A stretch of 64,000 nucleotides of DNA from Streptomyces sp. NBC_01116 (lineage in GTDB: Bacteria; Actinomycetota; Actinomycetes; Streptomycetales; Streptomycetaceae). The notes beneath the pieces were generated by a model. The model ran no database searches. It worked only from the letters and a program-made list of their open reading frames with translations, and was not told the origin of the DNA. Shown piece after piece: positions 1-9,087 of the stretch (the first letter of the stretch is position 1; every line of letters begins with the position of its first letter). The stretch lies in NCBI RefSeq assembly GCF_041435495.1, contig NZ_CP108644.1:3081001-3145000 (forward strand), in the 5' to 3' direction. The translations under genes and the position numbers were made by a program.

Positions 1-1
1 A

Positions 2-127
2 GAACAGGAACGACGCGACGCCTACCCTGCCTGGCTGCACACCTACAATCACCACCGCGGACACACCGCACTCGCAGGCAAACCACCCGCCAGCCGCGTC
101 CCCAACCTCACTGGGCAATACAACTAG
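2..127 (+). mobile_element. IS481-like transposase, C-terminal 41 residues (partial at window edge)
   Basis: The frame is open from the left edge to a TAG at 125-127 and reads as the end of a DDE integrase-core transposase. It has the pattern W-L-H-x-Y-N-H-H-R-G-H-x-A-L, then G-K-P-P-A-S-R-V, which matches the C-terminus of IS481-family and related rve transposases. The rest lies outside the window, so it cannot be said whether the element is intact. I could not identify a terminal inverted repeat in the 126 bp before prfB. Assignment to an rve-type transposase is solid; the exact IS family is inference. Confidence 0.75.
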
Positions 128-207
128 GCACCGGTATGGGGGTTCATGACGGCTATTCGGAAGCCGGACTGTGACGCATCGGGCACAGGTCCTCCGCAAC
201 GCGTGAA

Positions 208-233
208 GGCCCGGACAGTCGCCTGTCCGGGCC
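208..233 (-). terminator. Hairpin terminator downstream of prfB
   Basis: A perfect 11-bp inverted repeat (208-218 with 223-233, loop TCGC) lies 20 bases beyond the prfB stop codon. There is no U-tract, as is common for Streptomyces terminators. It probably ends the pkaA-pkaB-prfB transcript and separates it from the IS fragment. Confidence 0.7.
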
Positions 234-253
234 CGACCTCCGTACCGCCGAGG

Positions 254-1360
254 CTACTTCTCGCTCTGCTTGCGCCAGCGGATGCCCGCTTCGACGAAAC
301 CGTCGATCTCGCCGTTGAAGACCGCTTCGGGGTTGCCCATCTCGAACTCCGTACGCAGGTCCTTGACCATCTGGTACGGGTGCAGGACGTACGAACGCAT
401 CTGGTTGCCCCAGGAGTTGCCGCCGTCGCCCTTGAGCGCGTTCATCTTCGCCTGCTCCTCCTGGCGGCGGCGCTCAAGGAGCTTCGCCTGGAGGACGTTC
501 ATCGCGGACGCCTTGTTCTGGATCTGCGAGCGCTCGTTCTGGCAGGAGACGACGATGCCGGTGGGCAGGTGGGTCAGCCGGACCGCGGAGTCCGTGGTGT
601 TGACGCCCTGTCCGCCGGGGCCCGAGGAGCGGTACACGTCCACGCGCAGCTCGGACTCGTCGATCTCGATGTGGTCGGTCTGCTCGACGACCGGGAGCAC
701 CTCGACGCCCGCGAAGGACGTCTGACGGCGGCCCTGGTTGTCGAAGGGCGAGATGCGGACCAGGCGGTGGGTGCCCTGCTCGACGGAGAGCGTGCCGTAG
801 GCGTACGGGACCTGGACGGCGAAGGTGGTCGACTTGATGCCGGCCTCTTCCGCGTACGCGGTCTCGTAGACCTCGGTCTTGTAGTTGTGCCGCTCCGCCC
901 AGCGGATGTACATGCGCTGGAGCTTCTCGGCGAAGTCGGCGGCGTCCACGCCGCCCGCCTCGGCCCGGATGGTCACCAGGGCCTCGCGCGCGTCGTATTC
1001 GCCGGAGAGGAGCGTGCGGACCTCCATCTCGTCCAGCGCCTTCCGCACCGACTCCAGCTCGGCCTCGGCCTCCGCCTGGGCGTCGGCGTCGCCCTCGTCC
1101 GCGGCGAGCTCGAAGAGGACTTCGAGGTCGTCGATGCGGCCGCGCAGGGTCTCCGCCTTGCGGACCTCGGCCTGGAGGTGGGAAAGCTTGCTGGTGATCT
1201 TCTGGGCCGCCTCCGGGTCGTCCCACAGGGACGGCGCCGCAGCCTGCTCCTCGAGCGCGGCGATGTCCGCCCTCAGCGCATCCAGGTCCAGGACGGCCTC
1301 GATCGACCCCATGGTCGAGGAGAGGGACTTCAGCTCTTCGGAAATATCGACGACTGCCAC
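254..1360 (-). CDS. prfB: Peptide chain release factor 2
   Basis: Class I release factor that reads UGA and UAA stop codons and triggers peptidyl-tRNA hydrolysis in the ribosome. The 368-residue product carries the RF2 tripeptide S-P-F (in R-I-S-P-F-D-N) and the universal G-G-Q motif followed by [10 protein letters not shown]. Length matches the family. The frame is continuous from the start ([10 protein letters not shown]), so the programmed +1 frameshift with internal UGA known from E. coli prfB is absent. It lies downstream of pkaB on the same strand, an arrangement I recognise from Streptomyces, and is followed by a hairpin terminator at 208-233. Confidence 0.97.
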   Translation of the reverse strand: MAVVDISEELKSLSSTMGSIEAVLDLDALRADIAALEEQAAAPSLWDDPEAAQKITSKLSHLQAEVRKAETLRGRIDDLEVLFELAADEGDADAQAEAEAELESVRKALDEMEVRTLLSGEYDAREALVTIRAEAGGVDAADFAEKLQRMYIRWAERHNYKTEVYETAYAEEAGIKSTTFAVQVPYAYGTLSVEQGTHRLVRISPFDNQGRRQTSFAGVEVLPVVEQTDHIEIDESELRVDVYRSSGPGGQGVNTTDSAVRLTHLPTGIVVSCQNERSQIQNKASAMNVLQAKLLERRRQEEQAKMNALKGDGGNSWGNQMRSYVLHPYQMVKDLRTEFEMGNPEAVFNGEIDGFVEAGIRWRKQSEK

Positions 1361-1474
1361 GGGTCCAGCGTAACGGCTGGGCGGATGAAGCTTGCCCTCG
1401 CCCGGAAACCGGTTGCGGGTCCCGACCGGGGCGAGGGCTCCCGGAGGCTCTGCCAGGGGGCGTCCGACGTGTCC

Positions 1475-2722
1475 TTACGGGGTCGCCGGGGCCGAGTTCT
1501 CGCTGTCCTGGGGCGCCGGGCCCCCGTCGCCGTCGCCGCCGGCCAGCAGGCCGCCGACCACGACGGCCGCGCAGAGGGCGAGGGCGGCGACACCGAGGGT
1601 GATGCGGCGCTTGCGGACGGCCGCCGCCTTGTTGCGGGCCGAGCCGGGCCGGGGCCTGCCCGGGGCGCGGGGCGCGCGGGCCGTCCCGAGGGGGCCGCCC
1701 GCCAGCTCGTCCGGCGCGGGGACGCGCATGCTCGTGTGGGTGTCCCGGTTGGAGTCGGGAGCGGAGCCTGGCACCAGCGGGACCGCGCCGCGACGGCGGG
1801 GCTCCTCGGCGGCCGGGGTGTACTGCTGCTCGTCGTAGGCGGCGGGCTGCTGGTCGTTCTCCTCCGGGCCCGGCTCGTCCACTTCCAGCGGCGGTATCCC
1901 CGCCAGCAGGGGCAGCAGGTCGCGCAGCCGTACGGCGAGCTCCGAGGCGCGCAGCCGGGAGGCGGGCGCCTTGGCCAGGCACTGGACCAGGAGCTGCCAG
2001 AGCTCCTCGGGGATGCCGGGGAGCGGGACGACGGTCTCGGTGACGTGGCGGCGCAGGACCGCGCCGGGGTGGCCGCCGCCGAAGGGCGTGAATCCGGCGA
2101 GCAGCTCGTAGAGCACGGTCGCCAGGGCGTAGATGTCGACGGCGGCGCGCGGCGGGAGGCCTTCGACGATCTCGGGGGCCAGGTAGTCCGGCGTACCGAT
2201 GATCTTCGTGGCCTTGGTGCGGCGCGGGGTGTCGATCAGCTTGGCGACGCCGAAGTCGGTGAGCAGGGCCGGGTGCGCGCCGCCGGGGCCGAGCGGGCCC
2301 TCCATGTCGAGCAGGATGTTCTCCGGCTTGACGTCCCGGTGGACGATCTGGGCCTTGTGCGCGGCGGCGAGCCCGTCGGCGACGTCCGCGATGATCGCGA
2401 CGGCGGCCTCGGGGGCGAGACGGCGTTCGCGGTCCAGGCGGGTGCGCAGGTCGGTGCCGCGCACGAGTGTCATGACCAGGGCCAGGTCGTTGCCGTCCAC
2501 GACGAGGTCCCGGACGGCGACCACGTGCGGGTGGTCGAGCCCGAGCAGGGCGGTGCGCTCCTGCACGAAGCGGCCCACGAGCTCCTGGTCGGACGCGAGG
2601 TCCTCACGGAGCAGCTTGATGGCGACCGGGCCCTCGGGCCCTTCGCCGAGCCATACCGTGCCGGCGCTGCCGCGCCCCAGGATCTGGTGGGCCGTGTACC
2701 GGCTGCCGATATTCCGTGCCAA
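1475..2722 (-). CDS. pkaB: Membrane Ser/Thr protein kinase PkaB
   Basis: Eukaryotic-type (Hanks) serine/threonine kinase, about 415 residues. Visible motifs are a glycine-rich loop G-R-G-S-A-G-T-V, the ATP-binding Lys in V-A-I-K-L-L, catalytic loop H-R-D-V-K-P-E-N, D-F-G in D-F-G-V-A-K and G-T-P-D-Y-L-A-P-E. A charged, proline-rich linker leads to one membrane segment near residues 373-395 and a short Gly/Asp-rich extracytoplasmic tail, so the kinase domain is cytoplasmic. I prefer the TTG start at 2722, preceded by a GAGGGAG ribosome site, over the TTG at 2764. It has no PASTA repeats, unlike PknB. It lies between pkaA and prfB, the arrangement known for S. coelicolor pkaA/pkaB; the symbol rests on that synteny. 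Confidence 0.88.
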   Translation of the reverse strand: MARNIGSRYTAHQILGRGSAGTVWLGEGPEGPVAIKLLREDLASDQELVGRFVQERTALLGLDHPHVVAVRDLVVDGNDLALVMTLVRGTDLRTRLDRERRLAPEAAVAIIADVADGLAAAHKAQIVHRDVKPENILLDMEGPLGPGGAHPALLTDFGVAKLIDTPRRTKATKIIGTPDYLAPEIVEGLPPRAAVDIYALATVLYELLAGFTPFGGGHPGAVLRRHVTETVVPLPGIPEELWQLLVQCLAKAPASRLRASELAVRLRDLLPLLAGIPPLEVDEPGPEENDQQPAAYDEQQYTPAAEEPRRRGAVPLVPGSAPDSNRDTHTSMRVPAPDELAGGPLGTARAPRAPGRPRPGSARNKAAAVRKRRITLGVAALALCAAVVVGGLLAGGDGDGGPAPQDSENSAPATP

Positions 2723-2988
2723 GACTGCTCCCTCAGCGGCTGGCGGTGGACCCCCGATCGACAAAGCTACGCGGCGTCCGGGGTGTCACGCGCCCTGGAT
2801 GGCGCCGACCTTCACTTCTCGGGGCCAAATAGGCCCTGGGAAGTCGACAAAGGGACAGAGTTACGGGTCGGACCCGCCCGGCCGGCAGAGGTCGGGCCGG
2901 CCCGGCCGGTGCGGGTCGGGTCCGCCCGACCGTGCCCGGCGAGCACCGCCCGACCGTCGCGGGTCGGGCGGCGTCCGGTCGTTTCGGG

Positions 2989-4674
2989 TCAGGCCCCGCC
3001 CGAGCTGCCCGTGCTCTCGCCGAGCTCGGAGATCCAGCCGGTGACCGTGCCGATCGCGTCGCCGATCGCCTCCCAGTAGCCCTTGCCCTGGGCGACCCAT
3101 TCCTGGAGCGGGGTCAGCTCCCAGATGAGCCAGCCGGCGACGATCAGGAGCACCACGGTGAACAGGCAGCCCTTGAGGCAGCCGAGTCCGGGGATGCGCA
3201 TCGGGTTGGCGCCGCGCTGCCTCGGCGGACGCGGCTCGCGCGGTGGGCGCGCGGCCGGCTGCTGGGGCTGTTGCGGCTGCGGAGGCGCGTACTGCTGCCG
3301 CTGGGGCTGCTGCGGCGGCTGGTAGCGCTGAGGCTGATGCTGCTGCTGGTGTTGCTGTTGCTGCGGCGGGTACTGCTGGTGCTGCGGAGGCGGCTGGCGG
3401 CGCTGGGGCGACTGCTGCTGGTGCTGCTGATGCTGCGGCGGCTGCTGCTGGCGCTGCGGGCGGCGCCGCAGGGGGTCCTGGCTCGGGTCGAGGTACTGGA
3501 CCTGGGTCTGTTCGTTGCGGTCGCGGGCCGCCTGGAGCTGCGACTGCCAGGGGTGCGGGCCGTCCGGCTGCGGCGGCCCGTCGGGGCGCTGCGGCACGGG
3601 CGGCATGACGGACGTCGGATCGGCATGGCCGCCGGGACCGCCCTGGCCCCCGGGTCCGGACTGCGGGAGCACGCTGGTGGCGGCGGGGTCGAAGGAGCCC
3701 GCGTTGCTCGGCAGCACCTGTGTGGGGTCGGCGGCGCCCGGGGTCTCCGGGACCGCGGTGGGCGCCGGGTCGGGGGCGAGCAGGGCGCCCACCCCGTCGG
3801 CGGCGGCGATCTGGGCGGAGTTCGCGTGGACGCCGATGCCCGAGGCGACCGTACGCAGACCGCGGGCCAGGTTCTCGGCGCTGGGCCGCCGGTCCGGGTC
3901 CTTGCTCAGGCAGCGCTCTATGACCGTCCACAGCGGGGCCGGGACGTTGGAGGGACGGCGGGGCTCCTCGCTGAGGTGCCGGTGCAGGACTTCGAGGGCG
4001 GTGCCCCCGGCGAACGGCGGGCGGCCGGTGACCAGCTCGTACAGCAGGATGCCCGCGCCGTAGATGTCGACGGCAGAGGTCTGCGGGCGGCCCTCGGCGG
4101 ACTCCGGCGCCACGTAGGCGGGCGTGCCGACGAACTCGTGGGTCCGGGTCAGGCCCGGGGAGTCGGCCAGGCGCGCGATGCCGAAGTCGGTGAGCATCGG
4201 GTGCATCTGGCCGTCGCGCTCGTCGACGAGCACGTTGGCCGGCTTGAGGTCGCGGTGGACGACGCCGTCGGCGTGGCTGGCGGCGAGCGCGTCCGCGATC
4301 TGCGCGGTGAGCAGGGAAGCGGCGACCGGGGTGAGCGGGCCGTTCTCGCGGAGGTAGCGGTGCAGGTCGGGGCCGTCGATCAGATCCATCACCAGGGCGA
4401 GGAGATCGCCCTCGACGACGAGGTCCCGGGTGCGCACGATGTTGGGGTGCGTGAGCCGCAGCAGGACGGAGCGCTCCCGCAGGAACCGCATCACGACATC
4501 GGCGTCGTTGGCCAGCTCCTCCTTGAGGACCTTGATGGCCACGGTCTCGCCGGGCTGACCCGCGACGGCTGCCTCGGCGCCCGCGGTCTCCCGCTGGCGG
4601 GCTCGCCAGACGGTGCCCGTGGCGCCGCGTCCGAGCGGCTCCTCGAGCAGGTACTTGCTGCCTACCGGCCGCAC
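2989..4674 (-). CDS. pkaA: Membrane Ser/Thr protein kinase PkaA
   Basis: Hanks-type serine/threonine kinase of 561 residues from the preferred GTG start at 4674, which has AGGGAG just upstream; the open frame extends to 4962 but that part looks non-coding. Motifs: G-R-G-A-T-G-T-V loop, V-A-I-K-V-L-K lysine, H-R-D-L-K-P-A-N catalytic loop, D-F-G-I-A-R and G-T-P-A-Y-V-A-P-E. The kinase domain (about 10-275) is followed by a very Gln/Pro-rich linker (about 380-480), one membrane helix near 503-522 and a short C-terminal extracytoplasmic tail. The Gln-rich linker is coded by a CTG-rich stretch on the plus strand (3270-3460). It is upstream of pkaB and divergent from the FHA gene, so phosphorylation of that neighbour is possible but is inference. 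Confidence 0.88.
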   Translation of the reverse strand: MRPVGSKYLLEEPLGRGATGTVWRARQRETAGAEAAVAGQPGETVAIKVLKEELANDADVVMRFLRERSVLLRLTHPNIVRTRDLVVEGDLLALVMDLIDGPDLHRYLRENGPLTPVAASLLTAQIADALAASHADGVVHRDLKPANVLVDERDGQMHPMLTDFGIARLADSPGLTRTHEFVGTPAYVAPESAEGRPQTSAVDIYGAGILLYELVTGRPPFAGGTALEVLHRHLSEEPRRPSNVPAPLWTVIERCLSKDPDRRPSAENLARGLRTVASGIGVHANSAQIAAADGVGALLAPDPAPTAVPETPGAADPTQVLPSNAGSFDPAATSVLPQSGPGGQGGPGGHADPTSVMPPVPQRPDGPPQPDGPHPWQSQLQAARDRNEQTQVQYLDPSQDPLRRRPQRQQQPPQHQQHQQQSPQRRQPPPQHQQYPPQQQQHQQQHQPQRYQPPQQPQRQQYAPPQPQQPQQPAARPPREPRPPRQRGANPMRIPGLGCLKGCLFTVVLLIVAGWLIWELTPLQEWVAQGKGYWEAIGDAIGTVTGWISELGESTGSSGGA

Positions 4675-5166
4675 GTCATGCGCTCCCTGCTGATCGTGGT
4701 GCTTGCGGTCCCCCAGGGGTGTCTTGCCGCCCGGGCCCGCCCGAATGTTCCGGCCCACTGTAGTGCCGCCGAACGGGGCACCGGGTGCCCGCGTTTCGAG
4801 GGAAGACGCGCGGGCCGCGTGGAAGGTTGCCGCACGGCTGGCCACAGACCGGTCGGACGTTCGGTCACGGGGGTGGATTTCCGTCCGGCATCCGGCGGGC
4901 AGCTGCCGGGAAACCCCTCCGAGCGGCGGGATCCGGACGCAAGCAGGCACTTTTGCGCCCACAGCCGACCATTCAAGATCATTTAAAGGTGACCGCCGGG
5001 CGTGTTGTCAGCGGCAGGTGCGAGGATGCCTCCAGCACGGATCTGCGAGGTCGGAGTCTCGCGGTGCGTGACGACCTGTACGGACGACGTGTCCGTGCCG
5101 GGTGGGGGGAATCACAGGGCGTTTCCCCTGCCGGGCACCCCCGCGCAGAAGGGACCGCCGACGGCG
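4675..5166. promoter_or_regulatory. Divergent intergenic region pkaA / FHA-ATPase gene
   Basis: About 490 bp without a convincing gene. It must hold promoters for the leftward pkaA transcript and the rightward FHA gene. The only notably AT-rich stretch is around 4970-4990 (TTCAAGATCATTTAAAG), a reasonable place for a rightward promoter, but I cannot fit clear -35 and -10 hexamers. The frames that cross the region have no family resemblance. Confidence 0.4.
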
Positions 5167-8100
5167 ATGCAGATCCGGCTGACCGTCCTCGCGCCGCGCA
5201 GCGGCCAGACCTCGGCGCGCACCTGCGACGTGCTCGTCACCGCGCCCGCCGGGACAGCGCTGGCCGCCGTCGCCTCCCAGCTGGCCGCCGCCGTGTCGGG
5301 GCCCGAGAGCTCCCAGGGCGGCGGGGCCGTCGTGCTCTTCGCCGGACGGGAGCGGCTGGACGGTCACCGCGTCGCGCTGGGCGAACCGCCCCTGGTGGAC
5401 GGCGCGGTGCTCTCGCTCCAGGTCCCCGGCGACGACGAGGCGACGGACGACCCCGTTCCGGCCCAGCTCCACGTGGTGGCGGGCCCCGACGCGGGCGGCG
5501 TCCACCTGCTGCACGGCGGGCAGATCCGGATCGGCCGCTCCGCCGACGCGGACGTCCCGCTCGACGACCCGGACGTCTCCCGGCTGCACTGCGCGGTGAC
5601 GGTCGCCGACGACGGCCGGGTCTCGGTCGCCGACCTCGGTTCGACGAACGGCACCTCGCTGGACGGCGTCGAGGTGCGCGAGCGGCCGGTCCGCCTCGCC
5701 CCCGGCGCGCTGCTGCGGCTCGGCGAGTCCGCCCTCCGCCTCACGGCGGGCTCCCGTCCGACGAAGCTGCCGACCGCCCCGGACGGCGAGGGACACCTGC
5801 GGGTGGCCCGCGCCGAGACGGGCTCTCCCGCCGCGGGCCACGGCTCCGGCGGGCCTCTTCCCGCGCACGCCCACGGCTACGGCGCGCCGGCCTCCCCGTC
5901 CCCCGCCTCCGCCTCCACGGCGCCCTCCGGGCCCCACGGCGGCTCCGGAGCCCCGGGTTCCTCCCCCGACGCGGCCTCCTGGCCGGAGCACGCCGGGGCC
6001 GGACCCGGCGCGTATCAGAAACACGGCCCCCACGCCCGCGGCGAGGAGTTCGCCGACGCCCCGACGCCCCGACGCGGCATAGGAGCATGGGCGAGGCGGC
6101 TCAAGGGCGGCGCGAAGGCCGAACAGGCTCCGGGCCCGGAGACCGGCGCCGGGCGGCGTGGCGAGGCGTACGGCGCCTCCCCCGCCCCGGACGGTCCGGG
6201 CGGCCCGACAGCCCACGGATCAGCGACGTCCGGATCAGGCGCGCACGGCTCGGGCACGTACGGCTCCGGCTCGGCGTCCCACGACTTCACGGGCGGCTCC
6301 CCCGATCCGTCCGGCGGCCCGTCGGGCGCCGGGCACCTCGCCTCCCCGGCATCCCCCGGCTCGCCCTTCTCCGCGCTGCCCACCGCCCCCGAGGGCACCT
6401 GGCCGGATCCGGCGGCCGTGCTGCTGACCGCGCTGGGCCCGGGTCCCCGGCTCTGGGAGCGCCACCCGGAGCACCCGGAGGCGCTGGTGGTGCGGCTCGG
6501 CACGACCGACCGGGCCGAGGTGCCCGCCGTGCCGGTGACCGTGGGGCTGCGGGAGGCCGGTTCGCTGGGGCTCGCCGGTCCGCGCGCCCGGCTGGCGGGT
6601 CTGGCCCGCGCGACGGTGGCGCAGCTCGCCGCGCTGCACTCTCCGTTCGACCTGGAGATCGTCCTCATCAGCACCGACCGCTCCCGGCCGCTGGAGGAGC
6701 GGCGGCGGGAGTGGTCCTGGCTGGGGTGGCTGCCGCATCTGCGCCCGACGCACGGACAGGACTGCCGGCTGCTCCTCGCCTACGAGCGTGAGCAGGCGGA
6801 GGCCCGTACGGCCGAGCTGGTGCGCCGCCTGGACGAGGGCCCCCTCGGACCCGGCTGGCCGCACCTGGACCGGGCCTCCGTGGCCGAGGCGGCCCGCGCC
6901 CACACGGGCCCGCACACGGTGGTCGTCCTGGACGGCGACCCCGGTACGGCGATGCTGCGCGAGACCACGGCGCGGCTGGCCGGGGCGGGCGCGGCGGCCG
7001 GGATCCATCTGATCTGCCTGGCCGAGACCCCGTCCTCCTCCCCCACCTCCCCGGTGGCCGCGACGTACGAGGCGGCCTGCCGGGCCTCCATCGCCTTCCG
7101 GGAGTGCGGGGCCGTCGCGATGCTGAGCGGGGACGTCGCCACGGCGCTGCGCCTGTTGCGCACGGCGGGCGGGCAGGCCGCGGGGCACGGGACGGTGGCC
7201 GCGGTGGACGCGGTGTCGGCGGCCTGGGCCGAGCGGTTCGGGCGGGCCCTGGCACCCCTGCGCGAGGAGGGCTCGGCCGCGCTGGCGGGCCGCCCGACGA
7301 CCGCGGCGCTGCCGCCGTCCGCCCGCCTGCTGGACGAGCTGGGCCTGGCCCGGGCCACGCCGGCCTCGCTGATGGCCCGCTGGGCGTCCACGGCGGAGGC
7401 CCAGCCCGGCGCCTCGGCACCCCGGCCCGCCGCCCCGGCCCGCTCGGAGCCGGACAGCCCCAATTCCGGGCGCACCCTCAGCGCGGGCCCGCGCGTCGGC
7501 CCGCAGCGCACCGCCGCCGCCTCCTCCGACCGGGACTCCGGCCGCACGCCGTACCCGGCGGCGGGCGCCCCCGACCCGGAGCGCACGCCGTACCCGCCGC
7601 TGGACGCCCGCGACTCCGGGCGCACGCCGTATCCGGGCTCCCAGCGTTCCGGACCGGGGCAGGCGTCCGGGGCCGGGTCCGGGGAGCGGGCCGACGCCGC
7701 CGCGCCCCCGGCCGGGGCCACCCGCACCGGCCGCCCGGTCCTCGTGCTCGGGGCGGGCCCCCGGGGCCCCCTGAGCGTCGATCTCGCCGACGAGGGGCCG
7801 CATCTGCTGATCGAGGGGCCGCCGGGCAGCGGCCGCACCGAGCTGCTCCGGGCCGTCGCCGCCTCGCTCGCCTCCGCGGCCCGGCCCGACCGGCTCGGCA
7901 TCCTGCTCGTCGACGGATCCGGCGGCGAGCACGGGGAGCGCGGCGAAGGTCTGCTCCCCTGTACGGAGCTGCCGCATGTCTTCACCCACCTCGTGGCGTG
8001 CGACCCGGTCCGGATGCGGGAGTTCGCGCAGGCCCTGGGCGGCGAGCTGAAGCGGCGCGCCGAGCTGCTCGGCGACCTGGACTTCGCCGCCTGGCACGAG

Positions 8101-8775
8101 CGGCACGCCCAGCGGCAGGCACCGCCCCGCATCGTGGGCCAGCGGCCGCCGAGCGGGGCCGAGCGGCGCGGCGATCTGGACTCCCCGGCCAGCGGCACCC
8201 TGCGGCTGCGCCCCGCCGCCCGGTCCGGGGACCCCGGCCCCTCCCCGCTGCCCCGCCTCGTCGTCCTCGCCGACGACTTCGACGCGCTGGTCGCCCCGGC
8301 GCTCGGCAGTCCCGGCCGGCCCGCCGCCGGTTCGGTGGTGCGGGCGCTGGAGGCCGTGGCCCGGGACGGCGGGCGGCTCGGGGTGCACCTGGTCGCCACC
8401 TCCGCGCGCCCGGACCGCACCGAGGACACCGAGCTGGCCCGTGGCGCCCGGCTGCGCATCGTGCTGGACGCCCCGGTGCAGCCGCCGTCCCCGGACGAGC
8501 CGGCCCCCGGCCGGGGCAGGCTGGGGCATCCGGACGGCCGGGTGACGCCGTTCCAGGGCGGCCGGGTCACCGGCCGCATCCCGCGTACGGCGACGCTGCG
8601 GCCCACCGTCGTCCCGCTGGAGTGGGAGCGGATGGGCGATCCGCCGACCCGGCGCCCGGTCCGGGAGCTGGGAAACGGGCCGACCGACCTGGCGCTGCTC
8701 GCCAGTGCGCTGGAGCGCGCGGCCCGTTCGGTGAACGCCGAGCGGCTGCCGGCGCTGGTGCCGTTCCCGGCCTGA
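5167..8775 (+). CDS. FHA-domain protein with FtsK/EccC-like ATPase region
   Basis: A 1202-residue protein taken from the ATG at 5167; the upstream frame to 5002 reads as leader. The N-terminal 85 residues resemble a ubiquitin-like (YukD/EccD type) fold by pattern only. Residues about 118-170 form an FHA domain, with G-R-S-A-D-A-D-V, S-R-L-H-C and S-T-N-G-T, which binds phosphothreonine peptides. A low-complexity Gly/Ser/Pro region follows. The C-terminal half has Walker A G-P-P-G-S-G-R-T (about 883) and a Walker B-like V-V-L-A-D-D-F-D (about 1030), as in FtsK/SpoIIIE and type VII EccC ATPases. Three exact-period 13-residue repeats with R-T-P-Y-P begin near residue 790. No transmembrane segment is obvious. 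It is transcribed away from the pkaA/pkaB kinases. The substrate is unknown. Confidence 0.85.
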   Translation: MQIRLTVLAPRSGQTSARTCDVLVTAPAGTALAAVASQLAAAVSGPESSQGGGAVVLFAGRERLDGHRVALGEPPLVDGAVLSLQVPGDDEATDDPVPAQLHVVAGPDAGGVHLLHGGQIRIGRSADADVPLDDPDVSRLHCAVTVADDGRVSVADLGSTNGTSLDGVEVRERPVRLAPGALLRLGESALRLTAGSRPTKLPTAPDGEGHLRVARAETGSPAAGHGSGGPLPAHAHGYGAPASPSPASASTAPSGPHGGSGAPGSSPDAASWPEHAGAGPGAYQKHGPHARGEEFADAPTPRRGIGAWARRLKGGAKAEQAPGPETGAGRRGEAYGASPAPDGPGGPTAHGSATSGSGAHGSGTYGSGSASHDFTGGSPDPSGGPSGAGHLASPASPGSPFSALPTAPEGTWPDPAAVLLTALGPGPRLWERHPEHPEALVVRLGTTDRAEVPAVPVTVGLREAGSLGLAGPRARLAGLARATVAQLAALHSPFDLEIVLISTDRSRPLEERRREWSWLGWLPHLRPTHGQDCRLLLAYEREQAEARTAELVRRLDEGPLGPGWPHLDRASVAEAARAHTGPHTVVVLDGDPGTAMLRETTARLAGAGAAAGIHLICLAETPSSSPTSPVAATYEAACRASIAFRECGAVAMLSGDVATALRLLRTAGGQAAGHGTVAAVDAVSAAWAERFGRALAPLREEGSAALAGRPTTAALPPSARLLDELGLARATPASLMARWASTAEAQPGASAPRPAAPARSEPDSPNSGRTLSAGPRVGPQRTAAASSDRDSGRTPYPAAGAPDPERTPYPPLDARDSGRTPYPGSQRSGPGQASGAGSGERADAAAPPAGATRTGRPVLVLGAGPRGPLSVDLADEGPHLLIEGPPGSGRTELLRAVAASLASAARPDRLGILLVDGSGGEHGERGEGLLPCTELPHVFTHLVACDPVRMREFAQALGGELKRRAELLGDLDFAAWHERHAQRQAPPRIVGQRPPSGAERRGDLDSPASGTLRLRPAARSGDPGPSPLPRLVVLADDFDALVAPALGSPGRPAAGSVVRALEAVARDGGRLGVHLVATSARPDRTEDTELARGARLRIVLDAPVQPPSPDEPAPGRGRLGHPDGRVTPFQGGRVTGRIPRTATLRPTVVPLEWERMGDPPTRRPVRELGNGPTDLALLASALERAARSVNAERLPALVPFPA
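7534..7650 (+). repeat. Three in-frame 39-bp repeats coding R-T-P-Y-P
   Basis: The core CGCACGCCGTA recurs at 7543, 7582 and 7621, an exact 39-bp period. It codes three 13-residue units of the form D-x-x-R-T-P-Y-P-x5 in the disordered linker before the ATPase part of the FHA protein. Period and frame are preserved, so the repeat is kept at protein level. Confidence 0.85.
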
Positions 8776-9087
8776 CCCGGCTTTCGGCATCGGTGCGTTT
8801 CCCAGCCTGACGTGGCCACCGGCACCGGTGCGTGTCGCGGCCTGGAGCCCCATCGGCGCGACCCGCGCCCGCCCCTGGCCCGGCCACCGTCTCGACGCGC
8901 TCCTACCCCTGCCCCGGGAAGGCTTCCGACATGCCCTGACATGACGTCACGAGGCGATCACGATAAGCCCGTTGGGCCCCATGGCGGTATTGCGGGGCCC
9001 GTGCACCGGGCGTAGGACTGTGCGCACGGACGACGTGGTCCGGGCATGCGGACGTGGCCGGACGCGTACAGAAGAGACGGGGCAGGA
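8776..9087. promoter_or_regulatory. Intergenic region upstream of the sugar ABC operon
   Basis: About 310 bp with no supportable gene. It should contain the operon promoter. I see a short palindrome TGACGTCA at 8942-8949 but no long operator-like palindrome of the LacI type and no clear -35/-10 pair. The ribosome site for the next gene is GGGGCAGGA just before 9088. Confidence 0.4.

Noticed and set aside
146..3079. 977-codon plus-strand frame over prfB and pkaB
   Set aside because: Antisense shadow; prfB and pkaB on the minus strand are unambiguous.
3270..3460. CTG-rich tract as a possible microsatellite or mobile repeat
   Set aside because: It is the coding sequence of the Gln/Pro-rich linker of PkaA, in frame and with mixed codons.
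8942..8949. TGACGTCA palindrome as an operator of the sugar operon
   Set aside because: Eight bases are too short to be significant in 64 kb and no related regulator gene is adjacent.
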